64,000 bases of DNA from Anaerostipes sp. MSJ-23 (GTDB lineage: Bacteria > Bacillota > Clostridia > Lachnospirales > Lachnospiraceae). Both the position numbers and the translations under genes were made by a program. The notes under the pieces were generated by a model, which had not been told where the DNA came from, searched no databases, and saw only the letters and a program-made list of their open reading frames with translations. Numbering within the stretch: position 1 is the first letter of the stretch; each line of letters begins with the position of its first letter. The stretch spans positions 1-64,000 of the forward strand of contig NZ_JAHLPY010000006.1 of assembly GCF_018918155.1 (NCBI RefSeq), written 5' to 3'. Of this stretch, positions 1 to 8,101 are shown piece after piece.

Positions 1-137
1 TTGAAAATCCCCCAGAAGGTATGACGTCCAAGGACATTCGCCATAGGAGCGAGGAGGAACTTCTGGATATGGATGATTTCTTAAATGATGACGAACTTGA
101 TGACGATTTCGGTGAAGAAAGTTTCTATATCTTCTAA
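1..137 (+). CDS. C-terminal end of a mobile-element protein (possibly VirD4/TraG-like coupling protein), 5' truncated by window edge
   Basis: The third forward frame is open from the window edge to a TAA at 135-137. It gives a very acidic tail of about 44 residues with the pattern LLDMDDFLN, then a D/E-rich stretch, ending FYIF. From memory, such tails close conjugation proteins (VirD4/TraG-like) of clostridial integrative elements, but this is not certain from the tail alone. The small type I toxin just downstream supports a mobile-element setting. No start is visible because the gene begins outside the window. Confidence 0.45.
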   Translation, partial: ENPPEGMTSKDIRHRSEEELLDMDDFLNDDELDDDFGEESFYIF

Positions 138-160
138 ACTGGCAACCGTTTCTTTGTCAT

Positions 161-185
161 GCCCGCCTCTGTGCGGGCTATTTTC
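161..185 (+). terminator. Hairpin after the truncated mobile-element gene
   Basis: A 6-bp GC-only stem (GCCCGC / GCGGGC, 161-178) with a 6-nt loop is followed by TATTTTC. It lies 24 bases after the stop of the left-edge gene and could end its transcript. The T-run is short, so strength is uncertain. Confidence 0.4.
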
Positions 186-221
186 AATTCAACTGAACGC
201 CAACGGCGGTCTTTCCTATAA

Positions 222-311
222 AGCGAAGAAATCAAGCAGCATCTGCTTGATGACAATATGGTTGTCAAAAAAGACACTGACCGCCTTACTGTAAAAAATT
301 ATCCAAATTAG
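222..311 (+). pseudogene. Possible coding remnant without a start codon
   Basis: The same frame as the left-edge gene reopens after a stop at 219-221 and reads 29 protein-like codons (begins SEEIKQHLLDDN, ends with TAG at 309-311). No start codon or ribosome site precedes it, so it may be the tail of a gene lost by deletion when the element end was remodelled. I do not recognise the family. The stretch also holds a 9-bp hairpin (ATCAAGCAG / CTGCTTGAT, 229-249), so it could instead be structured RNA. Confidence 0.2.
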
Positions 312-341
312 TAAAACCTCCTGAATTATCAAACATAAGAT

Positions 342-458
342 GATAATATCTAATTAAACAGAAAGCACCCACTCCAAAGGTGTATGCTCCGAGTTTAGGT
401 TAATGAATGTCCTTAAGGACACCGCCTATCCTGTTGGCAGACAGGATAGGCATTTTTA
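342..458 (+). ncRNA. Candidate antisense RNA (antitoxin) facing the holin-like toxin
   Basis: A weak promoter-like GATAAT (342-347) is followed by about 100 bases without an ORF but with three short hairpins: CACC/GGTG near 367-382, TGTCC/GGACA near 408-422, and the terminator at 424-451. The RNA would run toward the toxin gene and stop at its 3' end, so it would be complementary to the toxin mRNA tail. This matches the convergent txpA/ratA layout known from Bacillus. The transcript itself is inferred. Confidence 0.4.
424..458 (+). terminator. Strong intrinsic terminator of the plus-strand RNA
   Basis: An 11-bp perfect stem (GCCTATCCTGT at 424-434, ACAGGATAGGC at 441-451) with a 6-base loop is followed by ATTTTTATTTT. 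The T-run is only on the plus-strand side, so it ends a plus-strand transcript, not the toxin mRNA. Confidence 0.75.
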
Positions 459-599
459 TTTTCGTCTGCTCTTCCTCGAAGAGCTTTTCTCTTTATCGAG
501 AAAGGCAAGCAACGCTACAATCAAGCTACCAAAGGACATCAACAATGCTAATATCCCAATGAAAATCGAAATGATCTCATAAGCCGTCATCGACGCCAT
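456..599 (-). CDS. Holin-like small hydrophobic toxin (TxpA/BsrG-like type I toxin)
   Basis: A 47-aa protein with one membrane helix (about residues 9-35, core IFIGILALLMSFGSLIVALL) followed by a basic tail rich in K, R and S. It matches the putative holin-like toxin family (Hol_Tox) often carried on integrative elements of Firmicutes. Such peptides insert into the membrane and are silenced by an antisense RNA. The ATG at 599 has a GGAG seven bases upstream; a second ATG at 590 would give 44 aa (MTAYE start). The plus-strand terminator abuts its stop codon. Family call is firm; toxicity here is inferred. Confidence 0.75.
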   Translation of the reverse strand: MASMTAYEIISIFIGILALLMSFGSLIVALLAFLDKEKSSSRKSRRK

Positions 600-635
600 C
601 TCTACGCTCCGCTCCGGTCGGCGCTAAACAATCGT

Positions 636-645
636 CCCCCCCCCC
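636..645. repeat. C10 homopolymer flanked by CGTCC / GGACG
   Basis: Ten consecutive C on the plus strand sit about 40 bases upstream of the toxin start, bounded by inverted bases CGT and ACG. Such tracts are rare in this AT-rich sequence and prone to slippage. It may lie in the toxin mRNA leader. Confidence 0.8.
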
Positions 646-759
646 GGACGCTTAATGCCCTGTCATGGGTACTTTCCTTAGATAGTATCCTAAAATAAGA
701 ACTAATGCTTCTGCAAGGATAAATAAAAATTATTGATTATCCCTCTACGTCGCAAAATA

Positions 760-1668
760 CTATTTAGCATCGGTTACAATCGGAAAGTTCATTTCAACAA
801 TAAACTCTTTTTTTTCTATTTTTGCTTCAATCTCTCCATCCATCCGACTAACCAACTCCTTTGCAATAGATAGTCCCAATCCAGTAGATGTTTTACTTCT
901 GGCAACATCTGCTTTATAAAATCGCTCAAATACCTGATCTATATTAATCTGTTCTGAATGTGTAACCTGATTGCTGATTCTAAGCACCGCCTGATTTTGA
1001 TCACGTTCCAACACAATGCTAATCTTCTTTTCTCCATGATCCAGCCCATTTTTTATCACATTCTGGATAACACGGCGGAGTTCCTGCCTGTTTCCATGTA
1101 TATACAACTGTTCTTCCGTAATCTGAATATCCGGCTGAATTTCCATTCTTACCCATTCATCATAGTATGAAAAAACTGTTTCTTTCAAAATCCGGTTCAT
1201 ACAGCACAATGTCAATTCCAAACTGTAAGATTCGTTTTTTAACTTTGTAAACATAAAAAGTTCTTCCAACATTTCATTCAGACTATGAATTCTTTCGTGG
1301 ATAATGCTTAAATAACGTTTCTGATCCTCTATATTTTCACATTCTTCCATTAGCTGGAAATATCCGTCCAAAGATGTCAGTGGTGTGCGGATATCATGAG
1401 AAAGATTTGTATAAGTGTCCGCAATCAGAGCTTCTTTCTCCTGATAATGCTGCTTCTCTTTTCTTCGCAGTTCCAGAAGCTCATTCAACTTGTCAGAAAG
1501 CTTTCCTATTCCACCCACATCAAATTCATGGTTAATCAACATGTTACTGTCATGTTTCATCATAAACGCCAATTGGCGGCAGATGTCTTTCACCTGCCGC
1601 TGGTATTTCCACATAATAATAAATTGTAAGATAATAATTCCTGCTAATATCCCAATTACGATATACAT
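760..1668 (-). CDS. Sensor histidine kinase of a lantibiotic-type two-component system
   Basis: 302 aa, with one N-terminal membrane helix (about residues 3-20) and no large extracellular domain. The dimerisation motif NLSHDIRTPLTSLDGY carries the phospho-acceptor His at residue 91; the N-box (RRVIQNVIKNGLDHG) is near 198-212 and the glycine-rich G2 box (STGLGLSIAKELV) near 261-273. This short, intramembrane-sensing design is typical of kinases next to antimicrobial-peptide ABC exporters. It is the last gene of the response regulator, ATPase, permease, kinase cassette and starts 3 bases after the permease stop. It probably senses a peptide or lipid-II stress and phosphorylates the regulator at 3515-4198. 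Confidence 0.85.
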   Translation of the reverse strand: MYIVIGILAGIIILQFIIMWKYQRQVKDICRQLAFMMKHDSNMLINHEFDVGGIGKLSDKLNELLELRRKEKQHYQEKEALIADTYTNLSHDIRTPLTSLDGYFQLMEECENIEDQKRYLSIIHERIHSLNEMLEELFMFTKLKNESYSLELTLCCMNRILKETVFSYYDEWVRMEIQPDIQITEEQLYIHGNRQELRRVIQNVIKNGLDHGEKKISIVLERDQNQAVLRISNQVTHSEQINIDQVFERFYKADVARSKTSTGLGLSIAKELVSRMDGEIEAKIEKKEFIVEMNFPIVTDAK

Positions 1669-1671
1669 CCG

Positions 1672-2526
1672 TTAAATATCCCTCTTTTGAAAAACAACGC
1701 TGCTTACTGATATCATCATAACGATGAACACTATTGCCACACCAAATGCCGCCAAACACTCATTTCCACTCGGATTCATAGGAAGCAGTGATAATTTTCC
1801 TGTTATCGTATACTTATAAATCTGGAAATTCTGAATTCCTATTTTTTGAATAGCACTATTGATCATCCCATACACAATGGTCATTACATTCATGCTAAGA
1901 CAGACAGCAATGACCATGCTGATTACATTATTTTTCAAAATAATTGCAATCGCCATACAAATCAGCACAAGTGCATAATGAAGAGCCAGTTCAGTCACAA
2001 AATAAGATAAAATTGCCTTTGTATTTCCCCATTCCAATTCCCAGAAAACAATACCATTCGCCGCTGCCTGAAATAAGAATGCACCTGCCATTGTCAGTAC
2101 CGTAAAGACAGCCAAGGCAATTGCTCTGGAAAAAATGAGAGTTCCTCTATTTCTAACCTGACCTCCTATATTCTTAATATATCCGCTACTGATATCCGCT
2201 GTTGAAAACAGAACAGTAAAAATCACCAAAAGCAGTGCATACAATTTTCCTTGGGAATTGGCAAAAAAGATATCATATACCGTCACCTTTTCTCCCGGCT
2301 CCGTAGGCAGCGTTACCATCATTCCCACATTAATATTATCCACAGTAGGTTCAGTAACCTGCTCCTGTTTCATGGCATCCTTTTCAGTCAAAAGCTCATA
2401 ATCTGTCTTGCATAAAAATGTTGTAATCAATAATATTGCTGCCAGTACGATCCAGATTACATACATACTTTTGGTTTTAAGCATCCGGTATAAATCCATT
2501 TTTATTATATTAAACATGATCCGCAC
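1672..2526 (-). CDS. ABC-2 type permease (lantibiotic/bacitracin immunity type)
   Basis: 284 aa, with a membrane helix near residues 20-38, an extracytoplasmic segment of about 60 residues, then five hydrophobic stretches to the C-terminus. A conserved-looking DISSGYIKNI pattern follows the second helix, as in ABC-2 exporters of the BcrB/SpaE/MutE group. The start overlaps the ATPase gene by 17 bases, which implies translational coupling. Immunity exporters often have two permeases; only one is present, so it may work as a homodimer. Substrate unknown. Confidence 0.75.
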   Translation of the reverse strand: MRIMFNIIKMDLYRMLKTKSMYVIWIVLAAILLITTFLCKTDYELLTEKDAMKQEQVTEPTVDNINVGMMVTLPTEPGEKVTVYDIFFANSQGKLYALLLVIFTVLFSTADISSGYIKNIGGQVRNRGTLIFSRAIALAVFTVLTMAGAFLFQAAANGIVFWELEWGNTKAILSYFVTELALHYALVLICMAIAIILKNNVISMVIAVCLSMNVMTIVYGMINSAIQKIGIQNFQIYKYTITGKLSLLPMNPSGNECLAAFGVAIVFIVMMISVSSVVFQKRDI

Positions 2527-3427
2527 CTCCCGTCAGATTCAGAAAATAAGTTTCCAGTTCTTCACTGGTTATGGAAATCCCTTTTACCGGAATTCCTGAC
2601 TTTGCAAGTTCCATATTCAACGCTGCACTTTCATTCAATCGTTCAAAAATATGAATATGCTCTTTATCTGTTACCTGATAGTTGGTAAATCCCATAGAAT
2701 CCATCACCGGAATCGCCTGTTTCGGATGATCCAATGTCAACTCTATCCGTTCACTGCATCTTCTTATTAATTCTTCTCTTGTAATTTCCTGTAATAAACT
2801 TCCATTATGAATAATTCCATAATCAGTAGCAATCTTCGATAATTCCTCAAGAATATGACTGGAAATGCATATTGTCATATTCTTCTCTTTCTGAAGTCTC
2901 TGAATCGTATCCCGGATCTCTGCAATACCCTGTGGATCCAATCCATTGATTGGCTCATCAAGAACTAATAAATCTGGTTCTCCAACCAAAGCAAGACCAA
3001 TTCCCAAACGCTGTTTCATTCCAAGTGAAAAATGTTTTGTTTTTTTCTTTCCCACATCCTCCAGACCGATAATTCTCAATATTTCTTCAATATAACTTTT
3101 TTTCTTTATTCCAAACAGCTTGCATTTGATATTCAGATTTTCATATGCAGTCATATTTCCATAAAGTCCCGGTGCCTCAATCAGACATCCTATCCGTGAT
3201 CGAACTTTTTGCAAATTCTTTCCCTTGTATCCGAACATCTCGATTTCTCCACATGTTGGCTTGGAAAGTCCACTGATCATCTTCAGACAAGTTGTCTTCC
3301 CAGCTCCATTCCGACCGATAAAACCATAAATAGCACCTTTTTTAATATGCATATTGACACTGTCCACAGCTTTATGGTGTCCATATTGCTTAGTCAAATT
3401 TCTTGTTTCCAATAACATTTCGCTCAA
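2510..3427 (-). CDS. ABC transporter ATP-binding protein (BcrA/SpaF type)
   Basis: About 305 aa. Walker A (GRNGAGKTT), signature (FSLGMKQRLGI) and Walker B (LLVLDEPINGLDPQG) motifs are all intact, so it should power the adjacent permease. I prefer the TTG at 3427 because an AAGGAG lies nine bases upstream of it; an ATG at 3463 would add 12 residues but has a poor ribosome site. The C-terminal 80 residues follow the usual drug/lantibiotic exporter ATPase fold. It is co-transcribed with the regulator upstream, which fits self-regulated detoxification. Confidence 0.85.
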   Translation of the reverse strand: MSEMLLETRNLTKQYGHHKAVDSVNMHIKKGAIYGFIGRNGAGKTTCLKMISGLSKPTCGEIEMFGYKGKNLQKVRSRIGCLIEAPGLYGNMTAYENLNIKCKLFGIKKKSYIEEILRIIGLEDVGKKKTKHFSLGMKQRLGIGLALVGEPDLLVLDEPINGLDPQGIAEIRDTIQRLQKEKNMTICISSHILEELSKIATDYGIIHNGSLLQEITREELIRRCSERIELTLDHPKQAIPVMDSMGFTNYQVTDKEHIHIFERLNESAALNMELAKSGIPVKGISITSEELETYFLNLTGGADHV

Positions 3428-3514
3428 GTTTTTCATCTCCTTTTTCTTATCTGCATTTATCATAAAGGAATAATCCTAATCAAACGCAAATAAATAGTAA
3501 AAAAAGAGTAAAGA

Positions 3515-4198
3515 TTATAGATGAAGACGATAACCGATTCCCCAGACTGTTTCAATATATTCCTCAGATGTAACTTTTTTTATCTTTTTACGAATATTGC
3601 TTATATGTACATCCAGAGTTTTTGTTTCACCCATATATGGTTCGTCCCACGCATATTCAAAAATGTCCTCTTTACTGAAAACCTGCTTCGGATTTCTGAG
3701 CAGTAATTCTAAAATCGCAAACTCCTGTCTTGTTATCTTAGGAAGTATTTTTCCACCAATGCTGACCTGAAAAGTAGCTTTGTTCAATACCATCTCTCTG
3801 AACGAAAGGTTAGATTCTTTTATTTCCTTTTCTTCTGTATGACGAAGCTGTACCTGAATTCTTGCCAATACCTCTCTGATTTCAAAAGGTTTCGTTATAT
3901 AATCATCAGCCCCACTAGTTAAAACCTTTACCTTTTCATCCAAGCTATCTTTCGCAGTCAAAACAATAACCGGAAGATTTCCCTTTTTCCGTATTTCCTC
4001 CAGAACTGCTTCTCCTGTAATTCCCGGCAACATCAAATCCAGCAACACCAGTTCATAGCTATGCTCCTGCATATTCAAAAGCAACTTTGCCTCAGTTCCG
4101 GAAAACGCCTGCTCACAGGAATAGCCTGCTTTGGATAATGCTTCCTGAAGCAGATTATTGATATTTGTATCATCTTCTACAATCAGTATTTTCTGCAT
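3515..4198 (-). CDS. OmpR-family response regulator
   Basis: 227 aa. Receiver domain: acidic pair D9/D10, phospho-acceptor D54 (LLDLMLPG), T80 and K102 (TKPF). The C-terminal winged helix ends with GIGYRLHL. The ATG at 4198 is chosen because GAGGAGAG stands seven bases upstream. It is first in the cassette, behind a near-consensus promoter, and very likely controls the exporter and itself with the kinase at 760-1668. Confidence 0.9.
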   Translation of the reverse strand: MQKILIVEDDTNINNLLQEALSKAGYSCEQAFSGTEAKLLLNMQEHSYELVLLDLMLPGITGEAVLEEIRKKGNLPVIVLTAKDSLDEKVKVLTSGADDYITKPFEIREVLARIQVQLRHTEEKEIKESNLSFREMVLNKATFQVSIGGKILPKITRQEFAILELLLRNPKQVFSKEDIFEYAWDEPYMGETKTLDVHISNIRKKIKKVTSEEYIETVWGIGYRLHL

Positions 4199-4245
4199 GA
4201 TAGTTCTCTCCTCTATTTTACACTGTGAAAACATTATTTTCTTGC

Positions 4246-4274
4246 ATTATACGCTTTTCCCTTTTTTCCCGCAA
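4246..4274 (-). promoter_or_regulatory. Sigma-A promoter of the regulator/exporter cassette
   Basis: Reading the minus strand: TTGCGG (4274-4269), 17-bp spacer, TATAAT (4251-4246), about 48 bases before the regulator start. Confidence 0.7.
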
Positions 4275-4444
4275 TTCCCCCCACAGATCCCCAGAATTCT
4301 CCAGTACATAACATACTTTTTGTTCCAGCTGAACTTATAATTTTCAGTATTCCTGAGCTTCCAAGATGCATATATCACTTTTTCCTTACCATTATGCCTT
4401 TATTTCTCCATCAGTGCTTTCGCAACCCTTATCCCGCCCACAAA

Positions 4445-4463
4445 TAGAGCCAAACTAGAGCCA
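4445..4463 (-). repeat. Two direct 8-bp repeats, candidate element-end site
   Basis: TGGCTCTA occurs twice on the minus strand (4463-4456 and 4452-4445), spaced 11 bases start to start, immediately beyond the guaA terminator. Helically phased short repeats of this kind are typical of recombinase arm sites, and the guaA 3' end is a known island insertion hotspot. The partner site would lie left of the window. Confidence 0.4.
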
Positions 4464-4512
4464 TTTGATAAAACAAATGCCGGAAGCCCGCATAAATACA
4501 GGCTTTCGGCAT
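4462..4512 (-). terminator. guaA terminator
   Basis: On the minus strand, ATGCCGAAAGCC (4512-4501) pairs with GGCTTCCGGCAT (4488-4477), one mismatch in 12 bp, and is followed by TTGTTTTATC. It begins 10 bases after the guaA stop. Confidence 0.75.
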
Positions 4513-4521
4513 TTTAATCCG

Positions 4522-6069
4522 TTATTCAAACTCAATTGTTCCAGGTGGTTTTGAAGTGAGGTCATACATTACTCTGTTGACTCCTTTCACTTCGTTAATA
4601 ATTCGGTTCATGACTTTGTTCAATACTTCATAAGGTATTTCTGATGCTTCTGCTGTCATAAAGTCGATAGTTTTTACGGCTCTTAATGCTACCGCATAAT
4701 CATATGTTCTGAAATCTCCCATAACTCCTACACTTCTCATATTTGTGAGAGCTGCAAAATACTGATTGATTTCTTTATCCAGTCCTGCTTTTGCAATTTC
4801 TTCTCTGTAAATCGCATCTGCATCCTGTACAATCTTTACTTTTTCTTCAGTTACTTCACCAATGATTCGGATTCCAAGTCCTGGCCCTGGGAATGGCTGA
4901 CGGAAGACGAGTTTTTCTGGAATTCCTAACTGTAATCCTGCCTGTCTTACTTCATCTTTAAACAGATCACGCAATGGTTCAATAATTTCTTTGAAATCAA
5001 CGAAGTCTGGTAGTCCTCCCACATTATGATGGGACTTAATCACTGCTGATTCTCCACCCAATCCGCTTTCTACTACGTCTGGATAAATGGTTCCCTGTGC
5101 AAGGAAGTCTACAGCTCCAATCTTCTTTGCTTCTTCTTCAAAGATACGGATAAACTCTTCTCCGATGATCTTACGTTTTGCTTCTGGTTCTGTAACTCCT
5201 GCAAGTTTGTCATAATATCTCTGCTGTGCATTAACACGAATAAAGTTCAGATCAAACTGTCCGCCTTCTCCAAATACACCTTCTACTTCGTCACCTTCAT
5301 CTTTACGAAGTAGTCCGTGATCTACAAATACGCATGTCAGCTGTTTTCCGATTGCTCTGGACAGAAGTCCTGCTGCCACAGAAGAATCTACGCCACCAGA
5401 TAAAGCAAGGAGTACTTTTCCGTCGCCGACTTTCTCACGGATTTCTTTGATTGTACTTTCAACAAAAGCATCCATTTTCCAGTCTCCAGCGCATCCACAA
5501 ACTCCAAGTACGAAGTTAGACAACATCGTTTTTCCTTCAACTGTATGAAGTACTTCCGGGTGGAACTGAATTGCATATAATGATTTTTCTGCATTTTCTG
5601 CTGTTGCTACCGGACAGTCCGCTGTATGAGCAGAAATTTCAAATCCTGGGGCAACCTGTGAAATATAATCTGTATGACTCATCCAGCAAATGGTTTTTTC
5701 AGAAACATCTTGAAAGATTTTAGAATCTTTCTTGTCAACAAGAACTTCTGTTTTTCCATATTCACTGACTTCGGCTTTTTCAACTTTTCCCCCAAGAACA
5801 TGCTGCATTAACTGTGCGCCATAGCATAATCCAAGAACTGGAATTCCAAGTTCAAATAATTCTTTGCTGTATGTTGGAGAATCCGGTTCGTAACAACTGT
5901 TTGGTCCTCCTGTCAGAATGATTCCTTTCGGATTCATTGCTTTGATTTTTTCAATATCAATTTTGTAAGAATAGATTTCACAATATACATTGCATTCTCT
6001 TACACGACGTGCTACCAGCTGATTATACTGGCCGCCAAAGTCAATCACAATGACTAATTCGTTCTTCAC
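4522..6069 (-). CDS. guaA: GMP synthase (glutamine-hydrolysing)
   Basis: 515 aa, the normal length. It converts XMP to GMP with glutamine and ATP. The N-terminal class I amidotransferase domain has the nucleophile C82 in GLCYGAQ and the His/Glu of QFHPEV; the ATP-pyrophosphatase domain has [10 protein letters not shown]; the protein ends PPGTIEFE as expected. I choose the GTG at 6069, seven bases after AGGAGG; a longer reading to 6129 lacks support. It follows metK by about 75 bases, too short for a purine riboswitch. Its 3' end borders the mobile element, yet the reading frame is complete. Confidence 0.97.
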   Translation of the reverse strand: MKNELVIVIDFGGQYNQLVARRVRECNVYCEIYSYKIDIEKIKAMNPKGIILTGGPNSCYEPDSPTYSKELFELGIPVLGLCYGAQLMQHVLGGKVEKAEVSEYGKTEVLVDKKDSKIFQDVSEKTICWMSHTDYISQVAPGFEISAHTADCPVATAENAEKSLYAIQFHPEVLHTVEGKTMLSNFVLGVCGCAGDWKMDAFVESTIKEIREKVGDGKVLLALSGGVDSSVAAGLLSRAIGKQLTCVFVDHGLLRKDEGDEVEGVFGEGGQFDLNFIRVNAQQRYYDKLAGVTEPEAKRKIIGEEFIRIFEEEAKKIGAVDFLAQGTIYPDVVESGLGGESAVIKSHHNVGGLPDFVDFKEIIEPLRDLFKDEVRQAGLQLGIPEKLVFRQPFPGPGLGIRIIGEVTEEKVKIVQDADAIYREEIAKAGLDKEINQYFAALTNMRSVGVMGDFRTYDYAVALRAVKTIDFMTAEASEIPYEVLNKVMNRIINEVKGVNRVMYDLTSKPPGTIEFE

Positions 6070-6143
6070 TCGTTTTCCTCCTACATTCAGGAAAATATCC
6101 TTATTTATCTTTCGGAATTTTCCATACATATTTTGTCTGGTTT

Positions 6144-7328
6144 TTATTCACCTTTTAATACATCAACTTTATCCAGTCTTTCCCATGGAAGATCCAGATC
6201 GTTTCTTCCAAAATGACCGTAAGCTGCTGTCTGTTTATAAATTGGTCTTCTTAAATCTAACATCTTGATAATTCCAGCTGGTCTTAAATCAAAATGTTTA
6301 CGGATCAGATCTACTAATTCCTGATTTGATTTCTTTCCTGTTCCAAAAGTATCTACCATAATAGATGTAGGCTCTGCTACACCAATGGCATAGGATAACT
6401 GAATCTCACATTTATCAGCTAATCCAGCTGCAACAATATTCTTTGCAACATAACGTGCGGCATAAGCTGCAGAACGGTCTACTTTTGTGCAGTCTTTTCC
6501 AGAGAATGCTCCACCACCATGGCGTGCATATCCACCATAAGTATCTACAATAATCTTTCTACCTGTTAATCCAGAGTCTCCATTTGGTCCACCAATAACA
6601 AATCGTCCTGTTGGATTAATGAAGAATTTTGTATCTTCATCAACCATAGATTCTGGCAGAATCTTATCAAAGACTTCTCTCTGAATATCTTCATGAATCT
6701 GTTCCTGTGTAATTTCAGGATCATGCTGTGTAGAAAGTACAACTGCATCTAATCTAGATGGTTTTCCATTTTCATCATATTCAACGGTTACCTGAGTTTT
6801 TCCATCTGGTCTTAAATATGGAAGTGTTCCATCTTTTCTAACTTTTGTCAACTGTCTTGATAATTTATGTGCAAGAGAGATTGGATATGGCATATATTCT
6901 TCAGTTTCATTTGTTGCAAAACCAAACATCATACCCTGATCTCCAGCTCCGATTGCTTCGATTTCTTCATCAGTCATATCGGTTCCTCTGGCTTCCAGTG
7001 CTTTATCTACACCCATGGCAATATCACTTGACTGTTCATCAATTGCTACGATAACACCACATGTATCTGCATCAAATCCAAATTTTCCTCTAGTATATCC
7101 TATTTCTTTTATAGTATCTCGAACGATTTTCTGAATATCTACATAAGCATTTGTAGAAATCTCACCCATAACCATTACAATTCCTGTTGTTGTACATGTT
7201 TCGCATGCAACACGGCTCATTGGGTCCTGTTCGAGTAACGCATCTAAAATTGCATCTGAAATCTGGTCACATATTTTATCTGGATGGCCTTCTGTCACAG
7301 ACTCAGATGTAAAAAGTAATTTATCCAT
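6144..7328 (-). CDS. metK: S-adenosylmethionine synthetase
   Basis: 394 aa. It makes SAM from methionine and ATP. Hallmark motifs are complete: [13 protein letters not shown] at the N-terminus, [10 protein letters not shown] in the middle and [19 protein letters not shown] near the C-terminus. The ATG at 7328 follows AAGGA by six bases; an upstream ATG at 7355 lacks a good ribosome site. The spacer above holds a promoter but no S-box riboswitch, so regulation by SAM is not evident here. Confidence 0.97.
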   Translation of the reverse strand: MDKLLFTSESVTEGHPDKICDQISDAILDALLEQDPMSRVACETCTTTGIVMVMGEISTNAYVDIQKIVRDTIKEIGYTRGKFGFDADTCGVIVAIDEQSSDIAMGVDKALEARGTDMTDEEIEAIGAGDQGMMFGFATNETEEYMPYPISLAHKLSRQLTKVRKDGTLPYLRPDGKTQVTVEYDENGKPSRLDAVVLSTQHDPEITQEQIHEDIQREVFDKILPESMVDEDTKFFINPTGRFVIGGPNGDSGLTGRKIIVDTYGGYARHGGGAFSGKDCTKVDRSAAYAARYVAKNIVAAGLADKCEIQLSYAIGVAEPTSIMVDTFGTGKKSNQELVDLIRKHFDLRPAGIIKMLDLRRPIYKQTAAYGHFGRNDLDLPWERLDKVDVLKGE

Positions 7329-7387
7329 TTTGTGTCCTTTCTTGCATCTCAGCAATAAATCTTTAATTATTTTATTTCCTTTGAAGC

Positions 7388-7417
7388 ATTTTACACCTAT
7401 CCAAGTGCTTTTTTCAA
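7388..7417 (-). promoter_or_regulatory. Candidate promoter of metK
   Basis: Minus strand TTGAAA (7417-7412), 18-bp spacer, TG then TAAAAT (7393-7388), 60 bases before the metK start. It would allow metK expression apart from the upstream psiE-like gene. Confidence 0.55.
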
Positions 7418-7447
7418 TAGCAAAATACTGAATCTAATGAGAATCTA

Positions 7448-8086
7448 TTACTCCTCTGGCATAAATGGAACATTTTTGCTTCGTATTACTTCGATTTCTA
7501 AGATTTTTCCATCGTGTGCTTTTGCAACCCTCAAAGCACCGCCTAAAAAGAAATAACACTGCCCTTCCTGAAATCCGTGTTCATCCGTTTTTACATATTC
7601 TATCATTAATTCCTCCAGAGTTTCTCCTTTAAATTCCTCTGGAATCTTCACATGTACTAGTTCATTAATTCCTGCAATTTTTTGTGATGGCAGAAAAATC
7701 GTCTTATCTACATCATCAAACTTGCCAAATAAAAATTTCTTAATGGCAAATAAGATGGCAATCGTAACGATACAAATCAAATTTTGCATCGGCGATGTAT
7801 GTTGTACGATCATTTGTCGTGCAATCGCAAACATTAACACTTCCACAAGGGTATCTGGCGTATGTTTGCATAACATCTTGATAAACTCAATACAGATAAC
7901 AAGATTGAATGCCACTCCTACAAACTCATAAATCTCTGTTGTATTTGGGTTTGATATCAACAGCTTTACAAGATCTTTCACAAGCCATATTGTCCCGCCA
8001 ATCACCGCAACTGTAATGATCACCGACAAAATCAGCTCTACCCATTTGGAAACTTTAAACACTTCATTTTTCAGGTATTGTCTCAT
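7448..8086 (-). CDS. PsiE-like membrane protein
   Basis: 212 aa. Membrane helices lie near residues 16-38, 55-75 and 100-118, and a soluble domain of about 90 residues follows. The central motif CIEFIKMLCKHTPDTLVEVL resembles the phosphate-starvation-inducible PsiE family; the soluble tail is an addition compared with E. coli PsiE and looks like a small beta-rich regulatory domain. Function is unknown in this family. Its ribosome site GAGGAG sits in the end of murA's coding region spacer, so the two genes are probably co-transcribed. Confidence 0.65.
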   Translation of the reverse strand: MRQYLKNEVFKVSKWVELILSVIITVAVIGGTIWLVKDLVKLLISNPNTTEIYEFVGVAFNLVICIEFIKMLCKHTPDTLVEVLMFAIARQMIVQHTSPMQNLICIVTIAILFAIKKFLFGKFDDVDKTIFLPSQKIAGINELVHVKIPEEFKGETLEELMIEYVKTDEHGFQEGQCYFFLGGALRVAKAHDGKILEIEVIRSKNVPFMPEE

Positions 8087-8101
8087 GCGGGCACTTCTCC
8101 T

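Larger units (their letters stand above)
4199..4521. other. Intergenic region between the element cargo and guaA
   Basis: 323 bases without a convincing gene. From right to left it holds the guaA terminator, two direct TGGCTCTA repeats, a short start-less minus-strand reading frame ending GIRVAKALMEK (possibly a gene remnant), and the cassette promoter. No integrase gene is present here, so if this is an element end the integrase must be elsewhere. Confidence 0.5.

Noticed and set aside
85-294. A 69-codon plus-strand frame near the left edge
   Set aside because: It starts inside the left-edge gene, spans the terminator hairpin and has no protein-like composition.
6070-6143. Purine riboswitch before guaA
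   Set aside because: The space to metK is too short and lacks the conserved paired loops.
7329-7447. Possible SAM riboswitch before metK
   Set aside because: The spacer is only about 119 bases, contains a normal promoter, and shows none of the S-box core stems.
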